This document shows, in pieces, positions 1-8,394 of a DNA stretch of 64,000 nt; the first letter of the stretch is position 1, and the number at the start of each line of letters is the position of its first letter. The position numbers and the translations under genes are program-made. Source of the DNA: an uncultured Phocaeicola sp. (GTDB lineage Bacteria; Bacteroidota; Bacteroidia; Bacteroidales; Bacteroidaceae); the NCBI GenBank assembly GCA_944320885.1, contig CALUJE010000015.1, positions 1-64,000 of the forward strand. The letters are read 5' to 3'. The notes beneath the pieces are model-generated. The model saw only the letters and a program-made list of their open reading frames with translations. It was not told the DNA's origin and searched no databases.

Positions 1-118
1 TTCTCCTCCCTTTCCGCTACGCTCCAAGGACGGAGGAAGAGGGGGATGGTGTTGCACTTCTATCTTGACGGTAGCCACATTTTTTCTCCCGTTATCTTTA
101 CCAAGTCTTATATCCCTG
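1..118. other. window edge, no supported gene
   Basis: A pyrimidine-rich stretch at about 1-45 has an imperfect inverted repeat (CCTCC...GGAGG arms around positions 6-40) that could be a terminator-like hairpin below tatD. The minus strand is open to the window edge but shows no recognisable protein, so I call no gene here. Confidence 0.3.
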
Positions 119-898
119 CTAAATATTCCTGAACATCCGCAAGGCATTCTGCGTGGTGACGGCAGCAGCCTCATCCAATGACAAGCCATAGATATCGGCA
201 ACCTTCTGCAATACGTCACGCACATATGCACTTTCATTACGCTTTCCTCTGTGCGGAACCGGAGCCAGATAGGGTGAATCCGTCTCTACCACCACCCGGC
301 TAACGGGTACAGATGCTTTCAGAACATCGGGCAGTGTCGATTTTTTAAATGTTACCACTCCATTTATCCCCAGCAGGAAATTTTCAAACGAAAGGAGTTG
401 TGAAGCTTCTTCCTCCGTACCGGTAAAACTGTGAAATATTCCCCGCAAAGGAGTTGATTTATAAGGCTCCATACACTCCATCAGCATCTCGTGCGCACTA
501 CGGCTATGAATCACCAGTGGCAGGTCATACTCCAAAGCCCAGTGCAACTGTTCAATGAAAGCCTCTTTCTGCTCTTTCTCATAGGTGCGGTCCCAGTACA
601 AATCAAGCCCTACCTCCCCTATGGCAATGTAGGGATGCCCCGGTTTCAGCCGTTCCTTCAGGCAGTCCAGTTCTTTTCTGAAATCCGCGTTGACCGATGT
701 AGGATGCAGGCCGAGCATCGGGAAACAATATCCCTTATAACTTTCACATGTACGCAGCAAATCATCCAACGTAGAACAATCGATATTGGGCATCAGCAGT
801 CTGGCTACCCCGGCACTTTTTGCCCGCTCTATCGTTTCGGGCAAATCTTCATTGAATTCCTCACAAAACAAATGAGTATGTGTGTCTACAATCATCAT
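119..898 (-). CDS. tatD: TatD family metal-dependent hydrolase
   Basis: Putative cytoplasmic metal-dependent DNase/hydrolase of the TatD (amidohydrolase-like TIM barrel) family; 259 residues is the usual length. The metal-ligand motifs are all present: DTHTH near the N-terminus, GEVGLDLY around residue 93, VIHSR near 128, HSFTG near 155 and TDSPYL near 206. The first two codons are both ATG, so the start could be three bases later. The stop of the polyprenyl synthase gene lies only 4 bp upstream, so the two are probably co-transcribed from the promoter before the TonB-like gene. The physiological substrate in Bacteroides is unknown. Confidence 0.93.
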   Translation of the reverse strand: MMIVDTHTHLFCEEFNEDLPETIERAKSAGVARLLMPNIDCSTLDDLLRTCESYKGYCFPMLGLHPTSVNADFRKELDCLKERLKPGHPYIAIGEVGLDLYWDRTYEKEQKEAFIEQLHWALEYDLPLVIHSRSAHEMLMECMEPYKSTPLRGIFHSFTGTEEEASQLLSFENFLLGINGVVTFKKSTLPDVLKASVPVSRVVVETDSPYLAPVPHRGKRNESAYVRDVLQKVADIYGLSLDEAAAVTTQNALRMFRNI

Positions 899-902
899 TC
901 CA

Positions 903-1880
903 TTATACGTTACGGTGTATCAGCGAACCGATAAACTCTCTCAACATCTGCTTACGGCAATCATCTACTTCCAAAGCGTTCAGGCATTCGCCGGCTTTCT
1001 CGAAATAAGCGGTTATCTTCTTGTCACACAGTTCACGAATGCCAATCTGGTCATAGAGCGCAGTCACTGCCTGTATCTTTTCCTGAGGTTCATATTCCCT
1101 GGCGTCAATCCAACGCTTCAGTTCCGCACGTTGTCTGTCATCGGCAAGCAGCAGTGCGTTGATAAGCATATAGGTTTTCTTGTTGCACAAGATATCACCG
1201 CCTATTTTCTTGCCAAACACGGCCGGATCGCCATAAACGTCCAGATAATCATCCTGCAACTGGAAAGCCAGCCCCACCTGCACACCGTAGTCATACAGCA
1301 GACACGCCTCCTTATCCGACGCGCCTCCCAGCAGAGCACCGATTTTCAAAGCCGAAGCCAACAATACGGAAGTTTTCAACCGAATCATCTCAATATATTC
1401 TTCTTCGGTAACGTCATCACGTGTCTCAAACTCCATGTCATACTGCTGTCCTTCGCCTATCTCGAGCGCCATTTCCGTAAATATGTCCAATACCTTTTTC
1501 AGCAGTACCGGATTGTCTATGCGGCACATCTGCTGATAAGCGAGCACCAGCATCGTATCGCCCGACAGGATTGCCGTATTCTCATTCCATACCTTATGCA
1601 CGGTAGGCTTGTTCCGGCGCATGTCGGCCTTATCCATCAGGTCATCATGCAGCAATGTATAATTATGATAGGTTTCCAGTCCCACAGCAACCGGAAGCAC
1701 GGAATCCACCTCTTCCTTATAAAGATTATATGCCATCAGCATCAATACCGGACGTATTCTTTTTCCTCCCAGCGAAAGCACATATCTGATAGGTTCATAC
1801 AATCCTTTCGGCTCACGGGAATAGTCCCAGTCGGCAATGTACCGGTTTACCTTCTCCAATAATTCTTTTGTCGTAAACAT
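903..1880 (-). CDS. polyprenyl diphosphate synthase (trans-isoprenyl type)
   Basis: Condenses isopentenyl diphosphate onto an allylic diphosphate in isoprenoid synthesis (quinone side chains, bactoprenol precursors). The 325-residue protein has the all-alpha synthase signatures: GGKRIRP near residue 38, the first Asp-rich motif DDLMD near 79 and the second, QLQDDYLD, near 211. Product chain length cannot be read reliably; farnesyl, geranylgeranyl or longer are possible. It lies between the TonB-like gene (30 bp upstream) and tatD (4 bp downstream), all on the minus strand. ispH, another isoprenoid gene, is on the opposite strand nearby. Confidence 0.92.
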   Translation of the reverse strand: MFTTKELLEKVNRYIADWDYSREPKGLYEPIRYVLSLGGKRIRPVLMLMAYNLYKEEVDSVLPVAVGLETYHNYTLLHDDLMDKADMRRNKPTVHKVWNENTAILSGDTMLVLAYQQMCRIDNPVLLKKVLDIFTEMALEIGEGQQYDMEFETRDDVTEEEYIEMIRLKTSVLLASALKIGALLGGASDKEACLLYDYGVQVGLAFQLQDDYLDVYGDPAVFGKKIGGDILCNKKTYMLINALLLADDRQRAELKRWIDAREYEPQEKIQAVTALYDQIGIRELCDKKITAYFEKAGECLNALEVDDCRKQMLREFIGSLIHRNV

Positions 1881-1910
1881 AATCTATACTCTTTTATTTC
1901 TTTTCATTTG

Positions 1911-2606
1911 TTACCTTAATCTGAAATCAACGGGAAAGACATACAGAAAACGTGCAGCCTTTCCGTTTTTCCTTCCGGGTATCCATCGGGGCATCATCTT
2001 CAACACCCGCAATGCCTCCTTGTCAAGGAGTGGCGAAACGCTCCGCAATATCTTAAAGTCGGTAAGTCTCCCATCTTTCTCTACCACAAACTGCACCAGC
2101 ACGCATCCTCTTGTTCTGGATTTCACTGCCGACGGAGGATAAACCACGTTTCTTGACAGAAAACGCATGCATGCGGCATTACCGCCCGGAAATACCGGTA
2201 GTGAATCGGGCAAGACTTCCTCATTCTGTTGTCTGCCGTCCGGCAAATCATTGAGTTCGGCCATCTCCGTCTTGCCGGCATCCATCTGTTCACGAAGTTC
2301 ATCCAGCATTCTTTCGGTTGCCGGATTTTCTTCCGCATCGTCAGTCAGCTCTATCTTGTCCATATCCTGATGCTCAGTCAGTTCCGGCTGTATCTCCGGT
2401 TCCGGCTGCAACTCGACGGCAAAGGGGAAGTCGGCTTCTGGAACAAACATTTCCTCGTCAGGCTTCGCAATCTTACTATCGGCAACAACCTCCGTTTTCC
2501 ACTGAAAAGCAATGTATCCCATCAAAAGGACCAGCAGCAACGCCAAAAGAAACCTTTTGCCCCGCCCCTTCTCCAAATCAGCTTTCGAAGACTTCTTTAT
2601 CTCCAT
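1911..2606 (-). CDS. TonB-like energy transducer
   Basis: 231 residues. After a basic N-terminus comes one membrane segment (about 19-36, FLLALLLVLLMGYIAFQW), then an acidic, Pro/Glu-rich periplasmic linker (about 50-135), then a C-terminal TonB domain (about 150-231) with the typical VYPPSAV and GCVLVQFVV blocks. By family, it couples inner-membrane energy to outer-membrane TonB-dependent receptors. It is the first gene of a likely tonB-polyprenyl synthase-tatD operon. A TACTTTTG -7 box on the minus strand lies at 2653-2660. No exbB/exbD neighbour is present, as is common for the many TonB paralogs in Bacteroides. Confidence 0.85.
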   Translation of the reverse strand: MEIKKSSKADLEKGRGKRFLLALLLVLLMGYIAFQWKTEVVADSKIAKPDEEMFVPEADFPFAVELQPEPEIQPELTEHQDMDKIELTDDAEENPATERMLDELREQMDAGKTEMAELNDLPDGRQQNEEVLPDSLPVFPGGNAACMRFLSRNVVYPPSAVKSRTRGCVLVQFVVEKDGRLTDFKILRSVSPLLDKEALRVLKMMPRWIPGRKNGKAARFLYVFPVDFRLR

Positions 2607-2652
2607 ATCTCACGGTCCTGTTTTATCAAGAATATACTCATTCAGTGCAGGG

Positions 2653-2660
2653 CAAAAGTA
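2653..2660 (-). promoter_or_regulatory. -7 box of tonB-like operon
   Basis: On the minus strand this reads TACTTTTG, matching the Bacteroides -7 consensus TAnnTTTG. It lies about 47 bp before the TonB-like start codon. The -33 element is weak (a CTTG about 16-18 bp upstream). Confidence 0.5.
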
Positions 2661-2714
2661 ACATATTTTGTCTAAACAAGAAAAGGAAAGGTAGGGATAT
2701 TCACTTTTTATCTC

Positions 2715-2722
2715 TACCTTTG
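2715..2722 (+). promoter_or_regulatory. -7 box of cmk-ispH
   Basis: TACCTTTG matches the TAnnTTTG consensus and ends 28 bp before the cmk ATG, so the leader would be about 20 nt. No clear TTTG at -33 is visible. Confidence 0.5.
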
Positions 2723-2750
2723 AACCGTCAATCTATAAAACGACAGAAAC

Positions 2751-3440
2751 ATGAAAAGAATTATTATTGCAATCGACGGGTTTTCTTCGTGCGGAAAGAG
2801 CACCATGGCCAAAGACCTGGCCCGTGAAATAGGATACATATACATTGACAGCGGAGCCATGTATCGCGCCGTAACCTTATACAGCCTGCGCCACCATTAT
2901 TTTAACGGTAACGAGATAGATGCCGACAAGCTGCAACAGGACATGCCTGCCATACAGATTTCATTCAAGCTCAACGCCCAACAACGTCCGGAGACTTACC
3001 TGAACAGTGAGAACGTAGAGAACGAGATACGCGGCATGGAGGTTTCATCACGCGTAAGCCTGATAGCCGCCCTGCCCTTTGTAAGAGAAGCATTGGTACG
3101 CCTGCAGCAGGAAATGGGCAAGGAAAAGGGTATCGTAATGGACGGACGCGACATCGGAACCACCGTATTTCCGGATGCCGAGATGAAAGTCTTTGTAACC
3201 GCATCGGCCGAAATCCGCGCACAGCGCCGTTTCGACGAGCTGAAGGCCAAAGGTCAGCCCGCCAGTTTTGAAGAGATTCTCCAGAACGTGAAGGAACGCG
3301 ATTACATCGACCAGAACCGCGAGGTCAGCCCGCTGCGGAAAGCCGATGATGCCCTGCTGCTCGACAACAGCAACCTCACCATCGCCGAACAGAAGGAATG
3401 GCTAATGACGCAATTCAAACGAATTACTGAAGAGAAATGA
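2751..3440 (+). CDS. cmk: cytidylate kinase
   Basis: Phosphorylates CMP/dCMP with ATP in the cytoplasm. The 229-residue protein has the P-loop GFSSCGKST at about residues 9-17, a [13 protein letters not shown]-site segment near 33 and the [14 protein letters not shown] block near 126, all diagnostic of bacterial Cmk. The ATG follows a -7 box at 2715-2722. Its end overlaps the ispH start by 4 bp (ATGA), so the two are translationally coupled. Length and motifs are complete. Confidence 0.96.
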   Translation: MKRIIIAIDGFSSCGKSTMAKDLAREIGYIYIDSGAMYRAVTLYSLRHHYFNGNEIDADKLQQDMPAIQISFKLNAQQRPETYLNSENVENEIRGMEVSSRVSLIAALPFVREALVRLQQEMGKEKGIVMDGRDIGTTVFPDAEMKVFVTASAEIRAQRRFDELKAKGQPASFEEILQNVKERDYIDQNREVSPLRKADDALLLDNSNLTIAEQKEWLMTQFKRITEEK

Positions 3441-4300
3441 AAAAGATTGAAATTGACAACGGGTCGGGATTCTGTTTCGGGGTGACCACAGCCATCAGAA
3501 AGGCCGAAGAAGAACTGGCCAAAGGAGCTCCCCTGTACTGTCTGGGAGACATCGTGCACAACGGCCGTGAGTGTGAGCGTCTGAAACAGATGGGGCTCAT
3601 CACTATCAACCACGACGAGTTTAAGGAGCTGCACGATGTAAAGGTGTTGCTCCGTGCACACGGTGAGCCGCCCGAAACTTACGAGACGGCACGGAAGAAC
3701 AACATTGAAATCATTGACGCCACATGTCCCGTAGTACTGCAATTGCAGAAAAGAATCAAAAAAGAATATGACACGCCCGCAAAGAACGAAAAACAAATCG
3801 TCATCTACGGAAAGAACGGACATGCCGAAGTGCTGGGTCTGGTAGGACAGACCGAGGGGAAGGCCATTGTCATCGAATCGTTGGAAGAAGCCCGACGACT
3901 TGATTTCAGCAAAGACATCCGTCTGTACTCACAGACCACCAAGTCGCTCGACGAGTTTTACCGTATCACGGAATACATACGCCAGCACATCTCTCCCGAT
4001 GCTACCTTCCAGTCGTTCGACACGATATGCCGCCAGGTGGCCAACCGCATGCCCAACATACGCGAGTTTGCCCGCCTGCATGACCTGATATTCTTTGTAT
4101 GCGGCAAGAAAAGCTCCAACGGAAAGATTCTCTTTGGCGAATGCAAGAAAGTGAATCCGAACTCATACCTGATAGACGACCCTGCAGACATTGACTATTC
4201 TCTGCTTGAAAACGCACAGACTATCGGTATTTGCGGAGCCACATCCACCCCCAAGTGGCTGATGGAGGCATGCCGGAAAGAACTGGAAAAACATTTGTAA
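3437..4300 (+). CDS. ispH: 4-hydroxy-3-methylbut-2-enyl diphosphate reductase
   Basis: Last enzyme of the MEP isoprenoid pathway. It reduces HMBPP to IPP and DMAPP with a 4Fe-4S cluster. The 287-residue protein carries the three cluster cysteines: SGFCFGV near residue 13, IDATCP near 95 and FDTICRQ near 190. [18 protein letters not shown] and the C-terminal GATSTPKWL segments are also conserved. It overlaps cmk by 4 bp. A strong hairpin terminator follows at 4333-4376. Confidence 0.96.
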   Translation: MKKIEIDNGSGFCFGVTTAIRKAEEELAKGAPLYCLGDIVHNGRECERLKQMGLITINHDEFKELHDVKVLLRAHGEPPETYETARKNNIEIIDATCPVVLQLQKRIKKEYDTPAKNEKQIVIYGKNGHAEVLGLVGQTEGKAIVIESLEEARRLDFSKDIRLYSQTTKSLDEFYRITEYIRQHISPDATFQSFDTICRQVANRMPNIREFARLHDLIFFVCGKKSSNGKILFGECKKVNPNSYLIDDPADIDYSLLENAQTIGICGATSTPKWLMEACRKELEKHL

Positions 4301-4332
4301 TCCGTCTATCCTTATTAAGGAAATACAAGAAT

Positions 4333-4376
4333 ATCCTCAACAATGGCACAAGAGCCTTGTTGGGGATGTTTTTTGT
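4333..4376 (+). terminator. intrinsic terminator of cmk-ispH
   Basis: An 11-bp stem (ATCCTCAACAA at 4333-4343 with TTGTTGGGGAT at 4357-4367, one G-U pair) is followed by a T-rich run. Confidence 0.8.
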
Positions 4377-4544
4377 TCTAACTGCAGTAAATTTTAATGA
4401 ATTTAGAGATTCTATATTTTCAGATTATATATGTGCATCAAAGATGGACCAGATGTAAAGTTTGACAGCACATTCATTTTGGAATATACTGCCAAACTTT
4501 TCTTGGCTTATTGTTTATGGCTCATAATCAAAAAAGCACTTATT

Positions 4545-5166
4545 ATGAAAGCTGTTATACATACACGAGTTAGTCCTATCACAAAACACCAAAATATAGA
4601 AAGATAAGTAGGGAACTTAAAAGCCTATGCAGAATACAGAAAACTAGAAATTGCCGGTATCTTTGAGGAAAAATAAGCGGAGCAAAGAAAAACTCAGAGC
4701 GTCCTATTTTGGTTGAGAATTTGAAATACTGCGAAGCAAACTCAATAGACATACTACTCGTATCAGAACTCAGCCGTTTGGGTAGAAATGCCTTTGAAAT
4801 GCTGGAAGTAGTAAAAAGACTTGTAGATAATAAGATTAACCTATTCATGCAAAAAGAGCAGTTTACCTTGTTGGAGGGAAATAAGCAACCATCGACTTTC
4901 CCCCCAATCATGATACAACTTTTTCTACTTGTGCGCAACAGGAAAGAGGAAACATTAAATTCTGACTTAATAGTGGTAGAGCACAGTATATCGCAAAAGG
5001 CGGTAAACTCAATAGAAAAGTCGGAAGCTCCAAAACAAAAGAAAGAAAAATACAAAGAAATTATAGTTTTATTAAAAAAGGGTATTCAATCCGCAATATA
5101 GCTCAACTATGTAATATCGGTATTAGTACAGTTCAAAGGTTAAAGAAAGATTTTGATATTCTATGA
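4545..5166 (+). pseudogene. decayed serine recombinase/invertase
   Basis: Reading across three frames rebuilds a serine site-specific recombinase. Frame one opens at ATG 4545 with MKAVIHTRVSP, the catalytic-Ser N-terminus, and stops at 4605. The next piece reads LKAYAEYRKLEIAGIFEEK and then hits a stop where one A seems lost from a poly-A run. The longest open part (about 4709-4960) has ILLVSELSRLGRN, the conserved resolvase helix. A later frame gives STCAQQERGNIKF, then a stop, then a C-terminal helix-turn-helix ending NIAQLCNIGISTVQRLKKDF and a stop at 5164-5166. At least three frame changes and several stops make it non-functional. It is likely the relic of an invertase or mobile element. 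Confidence 0.88.
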
Positions 5167-5487
5167 GTTATTTAATATTGCAAAGAATGCAAACAACGCA
5201 AAAATCAATAAATAAAAAATAAACTCAATACCAAAGATAATTATTCCTAATACAAACAAAACCATAAGTGCAATTATAATTTGTCTTTTATGAGTTTTGA
5301 AAAATTTTATGTCTTCATCATTACATTCATAAATATTTCTATTTGTTTTTCTTCTCCTTGGTGTAGACTCAGAAATGATTGAAAAAGGTGCAGAAATTAA
5401 AGACGATATAATCTTACTTCCTTTTTTAGTATGAGATTTCTTGAACATGCTACTTCTCAGCCTACGATTATTACCATTATACCCCAT
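5161..5487 (-). CDS. small putative membrane protein
   Basis: Hypothetical, 108 residues. The N-terminal half is basic (many Arg/Lys, possible internal start at codon 14, MFKK). The C-terminal third is a hydrophobic hairpin of two membrane segments (about 71-87 and 88-105). I recognise no family. It ends inside the last codons of the recombinase relic and lies 25 bp below the next minus gene, so it may be the last gene of a three-gene unit driven from 6837-6867. The region is visibly AT-rich compared with the flanking core genes. Confidence 0.5.
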   Translation of the reverse strand: MGYNGNNRRLRSSMFKKSHTKKGSKIISSLISAPFSIISESTPRRRKTNRNIYECNDEDIKFFKTHKRQIIIALMVLFVLGIIIFGIEFIFYLLIFALFAFFAILNNS

Positions 5488-5512
5488 AAAAATTAATCTT
5501 AAAGTTCACAGG

Positions 5513-6094
5513 TCAAATATACGAAAAGTATTCAGTCTTTGCAATATAATATATAATATTGATTGACACCAGTATAGATAATATGTGAGTAGAAAATACA
5601 GTTAAAATTCTAATAATAAACATAATACATTTAACTATAGAAACAATAAAATAATCGAGGGGAATAGTTGCAGCAAAGCTTCTTTTCAGGAATTCAAAAT
5701 CCACATCTGCAATATTTCCAGTATCCGGATTGATGTATAGGGTAAAGATGAAACTTTGTCTTCTCTGTCTCATTTGATTTTGTTGGTCTGTCGTGAGGTG
5801 CTCTTCGATTGCGGTTTTAGCTTTTTCATAAATCTCGCGAGGTGATTCCACGATAGGGTCTACTCTAAGTTCTGCTTCCGATAGTGCCTTATTGGTGTAT
5901 CGGTTGACACGGTTTACATGGATGTATGAATTATCCTTGTTGTAGAGCTTAACGTAGATGTCAACTGGGGCAGCGTCGCACTGGTAAGTATAACCATTTT
6001 CCACAAAGGTTTTCGTGTCATTGTAGTAACGTTCTTGCGCATATGCCGACAGGCTTGCCAGGCATAACAGGATGAGTGATAGAATTTGTTTCAT
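5513..6094 (-). CDS. secreted hypothetical protein, paralog of the next gene
   Basis: 193 residues with a signal peptide (MKQILSLILLCLASLSAYAQ). Residues 22-145 align by eye with the gene at 6117-6665: both have YY..T.TFE..GYTYQCD-type openings, a run into KAxI.E, and xFTLYINPDTGNIADVDFEF versus ITLFLDSQIGKVREVEFSF, then an IPLDYFI/IPIEDFI block. After that block the two proteins no longer match: this one has about 45 hydrophobic, Ile-rich residues, as if its native C-terminus was lost and replaced by readthrough. Function unknown. It is probably exported to the periplasm or surface. Confidence 0.6.
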   Translation of the reverse strand: MKQILSLILLCLASLSAYAQERYYNDTKTFVENGYTYQCDAAPVDIYVKLYNKDNSYIHVNRVNRYTNKALSEAELRVDPIVESPREIYEKAKTAIEEHLTTDQQNQMRQRRQSFIFTLYINPDTGNIADVDFEFLKRSFAATIPLDYFIVSIVKCIMFIIRILTVFSTHILSILVSINIIYYIAKTEYFSYI

Positions 6095-6116
6095 AAATAG
6101 TACAATTTATTAAATA

Positions 6117-6665
6117 TTATGGATGTTGTTCCCACCAAAAGAATATGTAATTGAGCTTCTTTCCTTCAGATGTAGGTGTTATCTGGATTTTTTCCTTTAA
6201 TTCTTGTTCTACCCATATGAAATCTTCTATGGGTATTAGACCAAAAGATTCATCACGATGGAAAGAGAATTCGACTTCACGAACCTTACCAATTTGAGAA
6301 TCTAGAAATAAGGTTATGATTAAACTATCATCGGATTCTAATTTACCGTGATGCTTATTAAATAATTCTCGTATAATAGCTTTATATTTGGGCGCATTGG
6401 ACTTATAGCTACTGCGTTCAATTACCGGAATATCTTCATTCTCAGGGGTTCCATAAACTTCTGTGGTTCCTTTATAAAGCATGGGAATGTCTCTAAATGG
6501 ATTGTCCTTTTTGTAAATATAGACCATTCCATACGATGGAACATCGCATTGATAAGTACATCCATCTACTTCAAAAGTACGGGTGGCTGTATAATAATTA
6601 GTGGTTTGTGCTATAACAATTGAAATATCAACTAACAAGTAAAGGAAAAATAGAAAGCGTTTCAT
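6117..6665 (-). CDS. secreted hypothetical protein, paralog of the previous gene
   Basis: I place the start at the ATG at 6665 because it gives a clean signal peptide (MKRFLFFLYLLVDISIVIAQ); an ATG seven codons upstream also exists. The mature protein begins with a YYTATRTFEVDGCTYQCD-type motif shared with the gene at 5513-6094. No domain is recognised. A perfect Bacteroides promoter lies upstream at 6837-6867, predicting a leader of about 165 nt. The tandem pair probably arose by duplication. Confidence 0.6.
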   Translation of the reverse strand: MKRFLFFLYLLVDISIVIAQTTNYYTATRTFEVDGCTYQCDVPSYGMVYIYKKDNPFRDIPMLYKGTTEVYGTPENEDIPVIERSSYKSNAPKYKAIIRELFNKHHGKLESDDSLIITLFLDSQIGKVREVEFSFHRDESFGLIPIEDFIWVEQELKEKIQITPTSEGKKLNYIFFWWEQHP

Positions 6666-6836
6666 ATATTGATAATATTTAGACAATTTAGCAACTTCTT
6701 GAAATTTTCTTGGTTCCCTCTAGAAAAATCAAATTCATATTTAGCTTTAATGTTCTAAGGTAAGACAAAGCTGATAGGTCTCATGTGAACCGTGTTTTTC
6801 ATTCTCAGATTTAAATAGCTAAATATAAGCTAATTG

Positions 6837-6867
6837 CAAATATATAATTTCTTTTTACAATTGCAAA
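6837..6867 (-). promoter_or_regulatory. Bacteroides-type promoter
   Basis: On the minus strand, TTTG (6864-6867), a 19-bp spacer, then TATATTTG (6837-6844): a full match to -33 TTTG / -7 TAnnTTTG. It would drive the minus-strand genes at 5.2-6.7 kb. The rest of 6687-6944 shows no gene. Confidence 0.7.
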
Positions 6868-6944
6868 TTATTTACAGTACATTTTAAATAAAACGTTACA
6901 AACGGAATCAAAGGCAACCAGAATCAAAGTTTTTAGAACAAAAA

Positions 6945-6988
6945 AACTCCCGGCAGCATGACAGTTTCCTGCCATCCTGCCGGGAGTT
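6945..6988 (-). terminator. terminator of lipocalin-like gene
   Basis: A perfect 12-bp stem (AACTCCCGGCAG at 6945-6956 with CTGCCGGGAGTT at 6977-6988) is followed on the minus strand by a run of T's. Confidence 0.9.
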
Positions 6989-7008
6989 GTCTTATCAGTG
7001 ATAATTTC

Positions 7009-7956
7009 TTACTTCTTCTCTTTCAGAGCCAGCTCCGTCTTGTCGGACAGGCGGGTAAGCACGGCTTCAGTACCTTTTCCACGAAGGTCATATACCGGAT
7101 TGGAATATCCATAACCCGATGCAGTGCGATATTGTTTCAGCAAGATAGATTCACCGTCGAGCGTCAGCTGAGCCACTCCCGAATTCTGATAAAACACGGC
7201 CGGTACTTCCTTGTTGTCGGGTGTTACGAACGCTGTCTGCAAAGCATCCTCCATGCCCGAAGTGGCATAGAGCAAACGGCCGCGACGCGATACCAGCCAG
7301 TTGCCTTCCGACTGCTCTACCGTATAAGTATCATCATCCTCCACATTCCATACGGCAGTACCGTCGGGACGCTGACGGCGGTCGAGCACCGTTTTTGCTT
7401 CCGGCAGGAAAAGCTCTACTTTCGATGAATCGGTAGCAAACACCAGATATCCGGCCATCGTGGCATCCTTGTCGGTAGCAGAAAGCACACGGGTGCCTTC
7501 TTCAAAAATTCTTATTTTCTTGTTCAGTACTTCCGACTCGGTATAGCCCATGGCGGCGTCGCTTCCTCCAATCGGCATCTTCCGGTCGGCCTGTTTCACG
7601 TATTGAATGCGATACATGTCTCCCTTTCCCAGCGTAAGCGTATCATTGCTCAACGATATGAATGAAAGGGTATCGGCAAAAGCGATGGTCTGTCCGTTTC
7701 CGATGCTCTTCCCTTCAAGAATAAGTTTTTCCCCATCGAGAAGTTTCCACGACTCATATTGCAAGGTAGCCATACCGATGGAGGTTGCTTCGCCTCCTTC
7801 ACTTAAAGTTATGCCCTGCACGAAGTTCCGGTTGACGGGCATTACTTCTATCCATTGTCCCAGAAGGTCGTTCTCGGCAATTCCTTTTACAGACGTACAT
7901 GCAGAGGCTGCCAGTAAAATAGCAGACAAAGCCAGCATAGTTTCTTTGTGTTTCAT
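7009..7956 (-). CDS. lipocalin-like lipoprotein
   Basis: 315 residues with a lipoprotein signal (lipobox LLAASAC, Cys at about 20). Residues about 32-130 match the Bacteroidetes lipocalin-like family by the LLGQWIEVMPVNR...VQGITL...SIGMATLQYESW pattern. The second half (about 160-310) looks like a second beta-rich domain of similar type that I cannot name. Probably anchored in the outer membrane or periplasm; the ligand is unknown. A CAAAGATA (minus TATCTTTG) box at 8022-8029 could be its -7 element. The gene stands alone, between a strong terminator and the repeat arrays at 8.05-8.31 kb. Confidence 0.8.
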   Translation of the reverse strand: MKHKETMLALSAILLAASACTSVKGIAENDLLGQWIEVMPVNRNFVQGITLSEGGEATSIGMATLQYESWKLLDGEKLILEGKSIGNGQTIAFADTLSFISLSNDTLTLGKGDMYRIQYVKQADRKMPIGGSDAAMGYTESEVLNKKIRIFEEGTRVLSATDKDATMAGYLVFATDSSKVELFLPEAKTVLDRRQRPDGTAVWNVEDDDTYTVEQSEGNWLVSRRGRLLYATSGMEDALQTAFVTPDNKEVPAVFYQNSGVAQLTLDGESILLKQYRTASGYGYSNPVYDLRGKGTEAVLTRLSDKTELALKEKK

Positions 7957-8050
7957 GATGAATTAAGTTTTTTCTCTTGATTGGTTATTGGTTTATTTAT
8001 GAATCTATATGTATCTGCGACCAAAGATAAGAATAAAAAGTTTTCTACCA

Positions 8051-8140
8051 TAAAAAAGCACGTGTGGTTTTTCAAAAAGCATACGTGCTTATAAACAAAA
8101 GCACACGTCGTTTTCCAAAAAGCACACGTGCTTTTTGGAA
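8051..8140. repeat. tandem palindromic array, about 21-bp unit, 4 copies
   Basis: Four tandem units share the core AAAAAGCACACGTGCTTTTT (perfect in the last copy, 1-4 changes in the others). The G of each AAAG(C) core falls at 8058, 8079, 8101 and 8122, so the period is 21/22/21. Each unit is itself near-palindromic. Confidence 0.8.
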
Positions 8141-8218
8141 AGGAAAACCGCAGAGATTTATTTCAATATTAACGCACTCATTTTAAACGCATTGACCAAC
8201 AACCAAGAGAGCAGTTAT

Positions 8219-8306
8219 TGAGCCTTGACCGCCAGCATGCTGAGCCTTGGTCGCCACCGTACTGGGGCTTGGTCGCCAGCACGCTGAGCCTTAACTGCCA
8301 GCAAAG
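8219..8306. repeat. 22-bp tandem repeat array, 4 copies (family shared with 52153-52229)
   Basis: Four exact 22-bp registers (8219, 8241, 8263, 8285) of the form TGAGCCTTGGTCGCCAGCAYGC with 1-6 changes each. The same unit recurs 44 kb away at 52153-52229. It lies between alaS and the lipocalin-like gene, outside any ORF. Confidence 0.85.
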
Positions 8307-8320
8307 CGGTTACCGGGATA

Positions 8321-8354
8321 CAAAAAAACAGGATATGCCCGAAGGCATATCCTG
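8321..8354 (-). terminator. terminator of alaS
   Basis: A perfect 11-bp stem (CAGGATATGCC 8329-8339 with GGCATATCCTG 8344-8354) has a 4-nt loop and is followed on the minus strand by seven T's. Confidence 0.92.
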
Positions 8355-8394
8355 CACAAATTTTCTTAACAACTAATATCTCGAGTAAAAGATA

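Noticed and set aside
882..1862. 326-codon plus-strand ORF opposite the polyprenyl synthase
   Set aside because: It is the reverse complement of a full-length known gene and has no domain.
4231..4458. 75-codon ORF overlapping the end of ispH
   Set aside because: It lies in another frame of ispH and runs through the terminator; there is no protein-like pattern.
8051..8306. Possible CRISPR array
   Set aside because: Repeats are contiguous with no spacers of constant length, and no cas genes are present.
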